Below are positions 52,766 to 63,843 of a stretch of 64,000 bases of DNA, in pieces; within the stretch, counting starts at the first letter, position 1, and every line of letters begins with the position of its first letter. Origin of the DNA: Hyperoplus lanceolatus (lineage: Eukaryota > Chordata > Actinopteri > Uranoscopiformes > Ammodytidae); contig CM049397.1 in NCBI GenBank assembly GCA_026929865.2, positions 27,293,198-27,357,197 of the forward strand, given 5' to 3'. A program made the position numbers and the translations under genes. The notes under the pieces were generated by a model. It was not told where the DNA came from and ran no database searches. It saw only the letters and a program-made list of their open reading frames with translations.

Positions 52766-52905
52766 TGTGAGTGAGTGAGTGAGTGAGTGAGTGAGTGAGT
52801 GAGTGAGTGAGTGAGTGAGTGAGTGAGTGAGTGAGTGAGTGAGTGATAGAAAGAGAGAAAGAGAAAGAAAAAGAGAAAGAGAAAGAGAGACAGAGAGAGA
52901 GAGGA
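52766..52905. repeat. (GAGT)n array followed by a GA-rich tract
   Basis: About 20 GAGT units (52766-52846) followed by an AGAGAAAG-rich purine stretch to about 52905. The LTHS/SFSF minus frame through it is an artefact. Confidence 0.95.
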
Positions 52906-54097
52906 GAAAGAGGGACTGATGTTGTGAATGAGAGCAAATGAGTCAGGTTTTCTGACCAGAGTATTTGGAATCCTCAGATCTCTTTATGATTACATTCAGA
53001 CCACACACACACACACACACCTTTATAAGCAATCCCAATGTGCTCATATTTGAATATTTTGGATTTGGAACGTTGTATTCAGTTTTCCATTGGTTTATCT
53101 TGTTTCAATGACTCAGTTAAAGAATATGCCGGTGAGTTCTGACTAAACCGAATAATTTCCTCTGTGCTGCATAGGAATTATGACCATTGTCTCAGCTGCT
53201 GCCTTTAAGGCTGACAGACTAGAACATTTGATTCATTTTGAGAGAAAAAAACACCTTGGTTTGGAAGATCTGCCATGGACCTCCTGGTTGGACAATCAAT
53301 TGCTTTCTTTGTCAATTCTCTTATTTTGCATACTCATACGGATTTTAAGATAATACTAATTTGAATAATCACAACGTATTAATGGGTGTCATTATTATTA
53401 ACATACTGATCAACATGCACACTTAAAATTGCATGAGATCATGGCAATCCTCTGATTCAAGTCTCATAGCATGGTAAGCAGCTGAAGAGTGTTGCTGAAT
53501 GTAGCTTATACAGAGGACCAACTATACCAAGGGGAGCTGACACATTAACCAATTGCTTTTTGTTAAAAATGCTTGACTAAATGTGAAGTGTGTTGATTCA
53601 ACAAGAAATTGAATGTGTACATCCATTGATTATGTAAAAAAAATAAAAAAAAATTAAATAACATTCATAAAACTTTAAAAAGAAAATAGATGCTGAAAAG
53701 AATATAGAGACATGAGGAAACGTGCCACAAAACCAAACTCAAGCATCCATCCATCTCTTCTGCTCTTATCCAGAGTCCTTATAGGCTATTGCAACATGTG
53801 GATTAACCACCATGCGTACAATACATTTGCCGAACAACAAGCTAAGTAAAAACAATCTTGGGACCACCAAGAGGTGAATTCACCATAAATGATTGCACTA
53901 CCATGTAGAAAGTAGCACACTGGCAGTGGTATGAAGGCAGGCATCAGCAGAAAGCAGGAGGTGACAGGAAATTGAAGGCAAATCTTCAAGCAACACAGAC
54001 GACAAATACTGCCGTGTCAACCCCACAAAACCTCACTGAACACAGTCAAGAGTCAAGACTTGGTCTGCATATTGACACAAACGCAGCAAAGTCTTAC
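52906..54097. other. Non-coding stretch, nothing recognised
   Basis: A short (AC)10 tract at about 53001-53021 and an A-rich patch at 53636-53660. No exon supported. Confidence 0.5.
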
Positions 54098-54536
54098 CTG
54101 GGAGAAGTGAAGCAGCTCATCTTTTAGCATGTCAACAGCAAGGGAAGAGTGCGGTCCGAAGCTGTCGCAGGTGAGAAAGGATACTCCGCTTGCAGTGCAC
54201 CTGTGCGGTCTAACTAACAAACAAACAAACAAACAGAGCGAGACACAGGGTGCAAGTAAGTTATCCTCACAAATCCCTCCATAATAAGCAACATGACAAT
54301 AGGCTACTTTTGGTTTACCTGCTAATGAGGTGACACATGCAGCTAATGTTGATATTTTTTCTAGCTCAGTGAAGTAGGCTATAGGTGGAACAAATATAAC
54401 CCGCCATGTAAAGGTGAAAGGGTGCGTTGGATATGTGTCACGGTGAAACGGAGTCCCACCTGAGCACCTGATGATGGGTAACAGCATGGTGTCCTGAGTT
54501 TTTTTTTTCAGCCCGTGAAGAAGTGTATCGAGACAT
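54098..54536 (-). CDS. Candidate first two exons of an unidentified gene
   Basis: A weak model on the minus strand. A first exon would start at ATG 54536 and run to 54460 (MSRYTSSRAEKKNS, ending HHQVL plus AG, donor GTGGGA). The second exon would be 54161-54098, after a pyrimidine-containing acceptor (CTTTCTCACCTGCGACAG) and ending at CTTCTCCCAG/GTAAGA, a consensus donor. Phases fit and give 47 codons, with SFGPHSSLAVDMLKDELL from exon 2. I do not recognise the protein, and no third exon was found to the left. The exon-2 donor is convincing; the exon-1 donor is weak. A CTCF-like motif lies about 105 bp upstream of the ATG. It could equally be chance. Confidence 0.2.
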
Positions 54537-54640
54537 AACTGCAATCATTTGAGTTAAATACAAATGATAATGTTCAGGGTAAACGATGTGGTGTGTGTGT
54601 GTGTTGTTGTTGTTGTTGTAATGTGTCGGAATAAACTGTT

Positions 54641-54654
54641 GCGCCCCCTGGTGG
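54641..54654 (-). promoter_or_regulatory. CTCF-like motif
   Basis: The minus strand reads CCACCAGGGGGCGC, a full match to the common vertebrate CTCF core, in the same orientation as the motif at 50845-50865, about 3.8 kb away. Confidence 0.55.
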
Positions 54655-55082
54655 TGTTAAACATCAAAGTGTGGTCTGTGTTACAAGGTGGGCCTATTGG
54701 TGTTATGCTGAGTTCTGCCTGTTAACTCAGAACTGCACCTCGGGTGAAGGGGAAAATATTTTGAAAATTATTTGCAATCTATAACATTGTATAAATGTAG
54801 GGCCCTTTCTTTGATAAATCTCTGCATTTCGTTAAACACATTTTCAGTATTCTTTGTGTATGTGTTTTATAAGCATATGATTTCAGGTAATCATACGTAC
54901 CACATTAGGGTTTTTAAATGCAAAACATAAATGTGGGGTGTCAAATTCACTGTGTCAAAGTAGATCAAATAACATACAGTAGGCCTATGTGGTGATTAAA
55001 ACCATTTGGTGAATCAAAGAGTACTGATTACTGTTAAATTATAATTAGATTTTATTTCAGCTAAGGTCACAATGTATGAAAT
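54655..55082. other. Non-coding stretch, nothing recognised
   Basis: Unique AT-rich sequence up to the left target duplication of the next hAT element. Confidence 0.5.
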
Positions 55083-55955
55083 CAGAGCCGGCCCGAGGCA
55101 TAAGCGAACTAAGCGGCCGCTTAGGGCCCCCGACTGCCTGGGGGGGTCCCCTAAAAAAAAATATATATATATGTTTTTTTTTATTTTCAGTTTGTGTGTT
55201 TGATATTAACATCATACTATGCAAATGTGAGTTATCATACAAAAAAAGGAATACAATGTTTTGGTCTAGATAATTAATAGCCTAAAAATGTAATTAGTTC
55301 ATCTCAGAGGAAATCCAAAATTATCTGATCATGTCACGTTCACATCCATGCACAGTGTGTATTGAGTTTATTTAAAAACAATTGGAAATGGGGCTGCCCT
55401 CAGTTGCCCATGCACTGTGTATAGTCTATAGCCTATGTCAGCCTTGTCTGTGGAAAAAAAAGATACAGTAGCTGGATAACAGAGTTCTTCTGCTTCGTTC
55501 CTCACACTGCATTTAAATGCATGCACTATATTACAGAGAAATATGTCCCGTAAAAGAAAAAGAGCTCCAAGCCCAACCCATAATATTTTATTTTATATTA
55601 ATATTTTTATGGAAAATCCATGTGTCCTTCTTCAATAGCTTCTAATTCATCTGACCCAGTGTCTCCAAATTATTTGTTCACACAAGATTTCTCAGATTTA
55701 GCCTCTTAATTTTCCTCTCAAAGTGCACCAGATTCATGCATTTCACTTTAAAAAGGTTAAAAAAATCTCCCGGGGGGGCATACCCCCGGACCCCACTAAG
55801 AGGGTCTGAATCTCGGCTGTCTAATATTTTCGCACAGCCGCACAGTGGAGGCACTAGCGGAAAACACTGGGTGTGTGAATGATATTTAACAAAGATCTAT
55901 AGTTTCAGCAGCGCTAACATTGGAGAGGGGCCCCCTAAGGCTTGGGCTGGCTCTG
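55083..55955 (+). mobile_element. Non-autonomous hAT element with TATGAAAT duplication
   Basis: An 873-bp element with ends CAGAGCCGGCCCGAGGC and, inverted, CAGAGCCAGCCCAAGCC. Exact 8-bp TATGAAAT duplications flank it at 55075-55082 and 55956-55963. It has the GC-rich subterminal plus A-rich layout of the full hAT at 36794. Its 3' part shares the order GTGCACCAGA..., an A-rich run and CCCGGGGGGGCATACCCCCGG with that element's GTGCACCAGA-like 3' end. A short frame at about 55543 (MSRKRKRAPSPTHN) looks like the basic start of a transposase, cut off within a few codons. Probably a deletion derivative. Confidence 0.92.
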
Positions 55956-55963
55956 TATGAAAT

Positions 55964-58857
55964 TCACAGTCATTCATAGATCTCCAGTGGATGCATTATT
56001 CATTACATGTGTATTTATTAAGGGGCGTGCATTTCTCTCTAGGAAGGCAGAACACCTGTCAAAGGGTCTTTGTAAGCGGTCAAAAGGAGGCCTTTCATAA
56101 ACATCACTGGAAGATGAAAATTATCATTAAGGTAAATTGATATGGTAAATAAATGGTGTGTAGTTATTCACTATAAAAAACAAAAATGCATTCAACAGTA
56201 CTGTAGTTTTTCATTTAATTTTTCACTTGCCCCCCAAAGGCCTACTCACACCAACTACACCAATCACACAAATGTAAAAAGTAACACAAAACATCCAAAT
56301 ATTTACCAGTTTGAAAATGACACGGTGGCAAAGATTGGGGTTTGGGAGAAAGGAGGTCTGCAACCAGCTGTGCAAACACAATCTAGATGATTAATGAACC
56401 CACGTGTGGGCTGTATAGTCCACAATGACCCTGGAACCATGACCCACTGATTAAACCACAGACTGATACATGTATAGTACACAGATGTAGGTAGGTGGTC
56501 TGACAGACAGATAGACAGTTCCTGCAGTTTTCTTCTGTTTTAATAATCTATTGTGCATTTGTATCACTTTGTATACCACATGAAACTACAACTTTAAACA
56601 TGAATATACACTTCATTTGGTATCTGACAGCAACATTAAGCAGTGGATAAGCCTTTGATTGTATGTGTGTATATGACAGAGAAAAGTAGGAAAGATGAAG
56701 ATATAAAATGTTTAATCATGGAAAAAGAATAGTATTAAAGGGGTGGAGATATGTTGGAGCTGAACTTAAATTTCAGGTCTTCCCTGAAAAAAAGAAGAAA
56801 ACATTCCATATTTGGATAAGTGGTGAGACCACTCAGGTGGTAAGTTTCAACCACAAGGCAACACTTTGTGTCTGGATCTCCGCTCTAATGGCTGCCACCA
56901 GTCTCAACATCTGGGGGTTACTTCAAGAGCAGAAGGTGCAATGTGATAACTTGCCAATACATGCTTTAAAACCTCTGGTCTTTTTGAATTGAAGAACCAC
57001 TTACACTGTATAGGAGAATCAAAAAAAACAAATATGTGCAAATTGAAAGCATCCAATAGCTTTTAAAATTAACAAATGTGATGGTGCAACTACTTGAATG
57101 CCCACTAGAGAGCAGAATTGGGATATACTTGATTCAGTGCTGCTAGATCATAGATAGTAAATAATAGTGCTAGATGAGCAGTACAGGTGACAATTTAACA
57201 AGTCCATTTGCTTGAGGGCCTATGCCCGTATCATCATCTAAGTGATACACTTGCCCAACAAACACAGATTTTTTTTTTGCCACTACAAGAAATGAATTTA
57301 CATAAATATCAATGACATTACTCTACATGGGTCGCTGAATGCTGCATAGATATGTACTCACAATTTGCACATTAACACAAAACTAAAACACACAATATGA
57401 CCAACTCTAAAATATAAATGTGGTGTACAAATATGACCACATGATGGCAGGAAGGGACCATGAGTGATTCAAAGATGCTAGAGGTCTCATTGCCCTAGTC
57501 TGAAAACACAAGCACCAGGGCCTGTACATGTAATAAGTAAAAAAAATATATACCTAGAAAGTATACTATTTTCTAAACTCCTTTCCTACTTGACTGAGTA
57601 AATTGTTAAGTGGTGAGCCCTTTTTTGTGCTTGTTTGATTTGCATTAGAAATAATTGCAACATTTAAATAAACATTGTTTTTTTTAATAACATGAATTAC
57701 ATTTTTTGGGCTAGTCAGTGTGAAGATAAAAAGAATGTGATACAACAGGTTGAAAGTGCAAATACTGCAGAATCCTGAAGGTGATAAATCATCCTAAAAA
57801 GAGTTAGAATTATGTAAAGTAACAAAATTGTCTTACAGACATGTCTTATGTAGCTTTAAGTTAAGAATAACCTTACCAAAATAGAAAGAAAGCAGGTCTC
57901 ATCTAGAACAAGTGGTGAACAATTCAGGTCTGTCCAGCGATTGTCTAAAATAAACATAAACAGCAACCACACCAAGAGCAAATTAAAATGTATTAAAGAT
58001 TGATCAAGTAAAACTTTCACAATACATTCACTAAGTTTTCTTTTACAGAACTTGAGTGTATGTCAGAGGAGATAGGCTGCATATCCATAAGTCAAGGCAT
58101 TAAGGCATTAAGGCACAAGATAACAAAGAGGGAAAGATTAATTTCCTCATTTGCCTAGTTCATTTAACAATATGACTAATTAAAACAATGATACATTGGA
58201 TAAACACATGTTAATTACATAAAGAAATTATGTGTAATCAAACAACTGTCATGAGGCTTTGCAAGGCCCAAAACTGAAAAAGGAAAAAAAAAATTCTAGC
58301 AAAAAGGTTACAGCAGGATCACCTTTTTCCAGCTAGACTTATTTGTGAAAAAGGACAGTGCAAGACTACATTTACCTCAAGATTGTCGACACAATGATTT
58401 TCACCGTGATATACTGAACATATTTGGCACCTGATAAGCAATCAACTCAATCATTACATAAACCACTCTTCATGGACTTTTTAAGGCGGCACCCTTTCTC
58501 AGTCCATTTAAGTCCAAAGTGAGCTGGCAAATACGCTAAAATCCCTTTCTGCAGCAAACACAAGGCATTACAATTACAATCAGAACCATGATATAAAAAT
58601 TTAAATGAAAATTCAAACAAACGGGAACTCCACTTATTTCATGTAGCAAAGTCTGTTTACAGTGCTTGGACAGTGCACATGCGGAAAAAAAGTTGTAGAA
58701 AGCTGTATGGAATAAACATGACGCTATCTCTCCATCTGCACTGATTTTTAGAGTTTCCTTTTGTTACATGAAATGTTAAAATACCAGTAGCAATTCTACT
58801 TCCGTTCAATCATTTACTTTTCTCATAAGTATTGCGTATCAAATGCAGACGTGTTTT
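55964..58857. other. Non-coding stretch and likely 3' UTR of the zinc-finger gene
   Basis: No exon supported. The part next to the zinc-finger stop (just below 58858) must contain its 3' UTR, but no convincing AATAAA on the minus strand was found in the first few hundred bases. A small AAGGCATT tandem repeat lies at 58097-58113. Confidence 0.5.
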
Positions 58858-61800
58858 TTAAGACGAGGATCCCTGTTCATCACTTGAGTGGGAATTCTTA
58901 TGTTTGTGGAGTTTTAACCAGGTGGAGAACGCCTCTCCACACGTAGGGCATTTGTAAGGCTTCTCCCCAGTGTGTAACCTTGTGTGTTCTTTCAGGTCTG
59001 ATAAATGACCAAATGCCTTCTCGCAGGTAGTGCACTTATATGGCTTTTCACCTGTGTGTGTTCTGATGTGCCTTTTCAAAGTGGTACCCGTGGCGAAGCG
59101 TTTCTTGCAATGGGTGCACTTGAAGGGCTTTTCCCCCGTGTGCACCCGCAGGTGAATCTTGTACGCCGAAGAATCTGCAAACTCCTTCCCGCACTCTTTG
59201 CAGGTGTACGGCTTCTCGCCCGAGTGAACTCTCATGTGCTTCTTCCTGTTCATATCCGAGCTGAAGCTTTTATCACAGACGCTGCATTTGAACGGCTTCT
59301 CCCCGGTGTGAACCCTGGCGTGCAAGTCCAGGTTGTAACGCCGGTTGAATCCCTTCTTGCAAACCTTGCATTTGAAGGGCTTGACGGTGGAGTGAATTAT
59401 CATGTGTTTGTTCAAATCCCAACTCTCCCGGAACATTGTCCCGCAAGTGTCACATTTGAAAGTCTTTGCGACCGTGTGGGATTTCATATGGAATTTGTAG
59501 TTTTTGAAATTCGACATCACTTTACCGCACCGGTCACACTCGTAAGGGTTGGACTCGCCTTTGCTACTGCCACCTTTCCCATCTTTCTTATGCGCTGGTG
59601 GGGCAGTACCTTCAGTCGATGCTGTGCTCTCATCGTTACGGTTGTCACTTCGCCCACTACTTCTGGTAGAGTTTCTTTTGTCATCCTTATGTCTCTTTTT
59701 TGCTGTTGGGTCAGTTTCCTTTGAGGTGGAGCTCCCGTCCTTTTGTCTCTTTCGAGGTGGTGACTCTTTACCTCTTGCAGACGATGTGCCTCCGTCATTA
59801 TGATGCTTTTTGGGTGTTGACTCACTACTTGCAGCCAATGTTGTTTTCCCAGATTTAGATTTCTTATGTAGCTTCGGTTCACTTCTTTTAGCCGATCCTG
59901 TGTCGTCAGGGTTCCAATCACTATCCGATGTGGACTCAGGACTTCCAGGAGAAGTCGTTTTTCCGACACTGCGTTTCTTATTTGGTGCTGCTTTGGTGCT
60001 TGAAGATGAGGTCGCTTTCTCATCCCTGAGTTTTCTTCTACTTGCTGTTGGATCAGTACTTCTATATGACGTTTTCTTCTCGCTGTTGGATTTCTTTTTT
60101 GTCGTTGCCTCACTGTTTCCCGGAGACGTTGGGCTCTCATCATTAAATGCTTCATTTGGTTCTGGTTCAGGACTGTGAGCTGACGTTGTGTTGTCATCAT
60201 AATTTCTCTCATTGTCACTCAGCCCAGTACTTCTGGTCGATGCTTTATACCCATCGCTGTGTTTCTTACTTGTCATTGGCTCATGGCTTCCACTAGAAGT
60301 GGTTTTCCCAACACTGCGTTTCAAATTTGGTGCAGATTCACTACTTGAAGGTGAGGCTGCTGTTTCACCACTACTATTCTTATTTGGCATCGGATCAGTA
60401 CTTACAATTGAGGCTCTGGTCCCATTTTTACTTTTCTCACGTGCCGTTGTTTCAGTACTTGTAACTGATGCTGTCTTCTCATTGGTACTGCATTTCTTAT
60501 TCGGTGCTGCTTTAGAGCTTGAAGATGAGGTCTCCCTTTCATTACTGGGTGAATTTGCTGTTGCCTCACTGTTTCCTACCGATGTCGGGTTCTCGTATGG
60601 TTCTGGTTCAGGACTTTTAGTTGATGTTGTGTCTTCATCATTACGTTTCTCATTCTCCTTTAGCTCAGCACTACTAGTTGATCTCCCATCCTGGATTTCC
60701 TTATTTGGTATTTCCTGACTATTCCCTTTCGATGTTGGGTATTCATCAGTAAGCCCTGAGCCAGTAACTGATGTGGTGGCGTTACCTTGTGGAATTGGTT
60801 CAATTCTTACAGTAGCTGATGTTATGTTGTCATCATTGCTTTGCCTATTTGGTGTTGCTCCACTATTTGCTTTTGGTGTTGGCTTTGGTGTTAGCTTGAT
60901 GCCTTTCGCTGTGCTATCGTCACATTTATCATTCGGCGTCGGCTCAGCGCTTGTGTTCCCGTCGGTGCTTTTGTCATGTGATGTTTGCTCTGAGCTCTGA
61001 GCTGGTGCTGTGGTCTCGTCGTTGCTTTCCCGATTTGGCGTTGACTCAACATGTTTACTTCCTCGGGTACCGGTCAGGTGATCTTGGCTCTCGGCTTCAC
61101 AGGAGTTATCAGAGAGGAGCTGGGGGTCGGCGCTCTCTTTGTCAGATATATCTTGGTTGGAGAGGCTGGATTGTGGATCTTTATTTGCTTCACTCTGCGT
61201 TTGGTCAGTCTCCACAGGGCGAGACTGATCCCCGCGGGCACCTCCCTCACAACTTGCAGTCGTCGTCTTATCGGCGTCGGTGTTTTGTTGCTGTTCAGGC
61301 TGCTCCTGTTGTTTCTGACTGATGCACATTTCTTCATGTTCGTCCTTAATCTTTGAAGGATCTGGTAGGCCCGGACTGGAGCTCGTGTCGTCGTCACGGT
61401 GCTGCTGCTGCTGGAGGTTATATGCCTCTGTGAGCTCTAAAAGGAAGGACAAAGGAATGGGACAATGCGCTACATAAGCTGTATGATATTTAAAAGTTAA
61501 GAATGTCTATAATGAACAGTGCCAGTTGGAAAAACAGCAGTAACCTTGAACTGAAAACAAAGTGGATTGGTGCATCTCTAGGAGCAATAACCCAATGCCA
61601 AAATCCCACAAATATAGTAAATAAGTAAATAAGAAAAAATGTAAAAGTTCTGTAAGAATGTTGTATTCATTCTTTTTACCCGAAAGACTATCTCATTGGA
61701 TTTCCATAAAGGAGGTTTGTATTTGAGTACTAACAACACAAATATACCTTAAACATGGGGAATACTATTGTCTCAATCTAAACCGTTAACTAGTCTTATA

Positions 61801-62918
61801 ATAATGCAGTGTGTTGTATTTAGCTTTTGCAGGCTTTGAGTCGTAGCTATAGGAAGCTGTCAGGCTAAATTGGTAGAGTATAAAGTACTATATTGACACT
61901 GAATTGTAGAGGAACACAAGTATAACCTGCTTCAAATGAAAAGTGGTTAAAGAAGTACTGAGATATTTTACATCATACTATTACCACACTGTACAATACT
62001 CACACATTTTTTTAAGTATTCATATTTCAGAAAAATGTCCCTGTTGCATTAACATTTATTTATGTAGTATTTTACTGCTGTCCATATTCAATGTTGTATT
62101 ATTACTACTTATTAGTAGCCTGTCACAGAGCTTAAACTACAGAAATGCATCATATTCTATAATCAACCATTTGTTTCTAGCGTCCATGTCCTCTGAAAAC
62201 CACGAATATCTCAAAGTGCAAAAAAAAAACCATACCTGTTGCATTCTACAGCTGATCTAATGATTGTTTGTTTTTAGATATTTTCTATAGGGTTAAGTTA
62301 AGTAGAACTAGGCCACCTCAATAACTCTTCTCAAGTACACCAATGTAACCTATTACATTTTACCAAGAGTGTGAAGGTTTTCGGAACATACTGTCATACT
62401 GTCAATTGTGACTAAAGTACACGTGCGCCATGTGGCCATGGACATTATATAAGGGCGTGGCATCACATGCAGTTTTAGGTTTCAAACGATAACATTTAAA
62501 TATTTGAACAATTTGGACACGGCTTTAGCTACATTGTAACATATTGCAGCGTTACTCTCTCGAAACTGAATGATTAGTTACACCCGTCAAACCGGTTTTG
62601 TCTGTAGGGTAAGGGTTGAAGTAAAGAAAAATAATACTATCAATAATCAATAATAATAATAATAATAATATAAATTTGCCAATGGCTTGGAATATTAGAA
62701 ACAAAACTGGTTTTATCAAAAAAGGGAACTTGTTGAACTTTCTAACCTGTCCGTTGTAACTTTATCTCGGGTTCTAAGACTGACTCCAACAATCTGCGTT
62801 GACGAGCGATTTCCTTTTCATAATCTTCTATTTTCCTTTCAAAAGATCCTAATATTTCCTGGGCAGCCGCAGTGAGGCGATCACAGACGAACTGCCTCAT
62901 ACTTTGAACCGAAGACAT
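58858..62918 (-). CDS. C2H2 zinc-finger protein, 8 fingers, two exons
   Basis: Coding exons are 62918-62747 and 61436-58858, joined by a GT-AG intron (GGACAG/GTTAGA; CCTTCCTTTTAG/AGCTC). The spliced protein is 916 residues. Exon 1 gives 57 residues (MSSVQSMRQFVCDRLTAAAQ, YEKEIARQRRLLES, PEIKLQRT), the short helical N-terminus common in teleost C2H2 proteins. Residues 58-688 are Ser/Thr/Lys/Glu-rich with a polyQ-rich start, contain degenerate repeats and are probably disordered. Eight C-X2-C-X12-H-X3-H fingers fill 689-907, with TGEKP linkers between the later ones; a nuclear DNA-binding role follows. The linkers of fingers 1-2 (TVAKT, STVKP) deviate. The unspliced frame starting MSFLL at 61452 uses intron bases and is not the real start. 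Plus-strand frames at 59005-61356 are shadows. Target and symbol are unknown. Confidence 0.93.
61437..62746 (-). other. Intron of the zinc-finger gene
   Basis: A 1310-bp phase-1 intron, AT-rich, with an (AAT)n tract at about 62649-62672. No other exon or clear transposon was seen in it. The 105-aa plus frame at 61943-62260 has no domain and is discounted. Confidence 0.85.
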
Positions 62919-63317
62919 CGTTGAATTATAATCGAGATAGGCTACTTTTGTTGCTTGCTAAAACTTCCATCAAACTCTTGTGCGTGATCAGCTTTCTGTT
63001 GACTTCCGCATACTAAGTTTAGATGTATAAACAGACCTGTGTGCCATAACGCCACCTACTGTCCCGGAGTGTGAAGTATACAGAGTATCCGAGTATCCTG
63101 CATGTCAAGGTTAAAACCTGTTATATACTATCTATGGTTAAAACCTTTCTTTATAGGTCCAAACGTTTTTTACAAAGAAAAACGGAATCTTATAAAAACC
63201 ACAAGTCTCCCAATCTTTCACAGATGGACCGACTAACTATTTAATTGAGAAACTCAACATATTCACAACAAATAAAAAGCCTTCAGTTATTTCAATGCAA
63301 TTTCAGTGTTTTACCTT
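62919..63317. other. Upstream flank of the zinc-finger gene
   Basis: Should contain the 5' UTR and promoter of the minus-strand zinc-finger gene. No TATA box or CpG island is evident. Two GGTTAAAACCT-like words (63110-63145) form a short direct repeat. Confidence 0.4.
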
Positions 63318-63468
63318 ACAGTGCATACGGAAGTATTAACAGCGCTACACTTTTTCCACATTTCGTTATTTTACAGTCTGGAATAACAAGTGTATTAATT
63401 TTCCTCAAAATTCTACACATAATACCCCATAATGACAACTTAAAAAAAGTTTGTTTGAGATTTTTGCA

Positions 63469-63500
<32 letters not shown>

Positions 63501-63843
63501 TAACTTGTAGCCTACAGAAGTATTCACAGCCTCTGCTCAATGCTTTGTTGTGGCACCTTTACAGCCCGGAGTCTTTGGGAATATGAAGCCACAAGCAAGA
63601 CACACCTATCTTTGGCCAGTTTCGGACATTCTTCTTGATGGCGAGTGTCGGTGCAAAGCTATTTTCAGATCCCTCCAGAGATGTTCAATGGGATTCAAGT
63701 CTGGGCTCTGGCTGGGCCACACTAGGACATTTACGGAGTTGTTCTGAAGCCACAACTCCTTCGATATCTTGGCTTTGTGCTTAGGGTCATTGTCCTGTTG
63801 AAAGATGAACCGTCGCCCAAGTCTGAGGTTGTGCTCTGCTGAC
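63318..63843 (-). mobile_element. Tc1-like element, decayed 3' half
   Basis: The outer end ACAGTGCATACGGAAGTATT (starting about 63320), then TTTTTCCACATTTCGTTATT and AATACCCCATAATGACAA, are the terminal-repeat words of a widespread fish Tc1 family unrelated to the element at 35162. A 27-base A-run (63474-63500) sits where those elements carry an A/T-rich stretch. Confidence 0.85.
63555..63825 (-). pseudogene. Tc1-like transposase C-terminal remnant
   Basis: Read on the minus strand it gives FIFQQDNDPKHKAK, then VNVLVWPSQSPDLNPIEHLW, the second Asp and the Glu of a Tc1 DDE domain. The spacing is one residue longer than the usual 34 because of one extra codon in SKELWLQ. Downstream of RDLKIALHRHSP the frame decays. 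The first half of the gene is absent at the break near 63843. It is a dead fragment. Confidence 0.8.

Noticed and set aside
59005-61356. Long plus-strand open frames (up to 239 aa)
   Set aside because: They lie antisense to the zinc-finger exon, switch frame repeatedly and have no domains; codon bias of the real gene leaves the opposite strand open.
61437-61452. MSFLL as the start of the zinc-finger protein
   Set aside because: The bases encode the end of the intron (CCTTCCTTTTAG); the spliced start at 62918 gives the conserved N-terminus.
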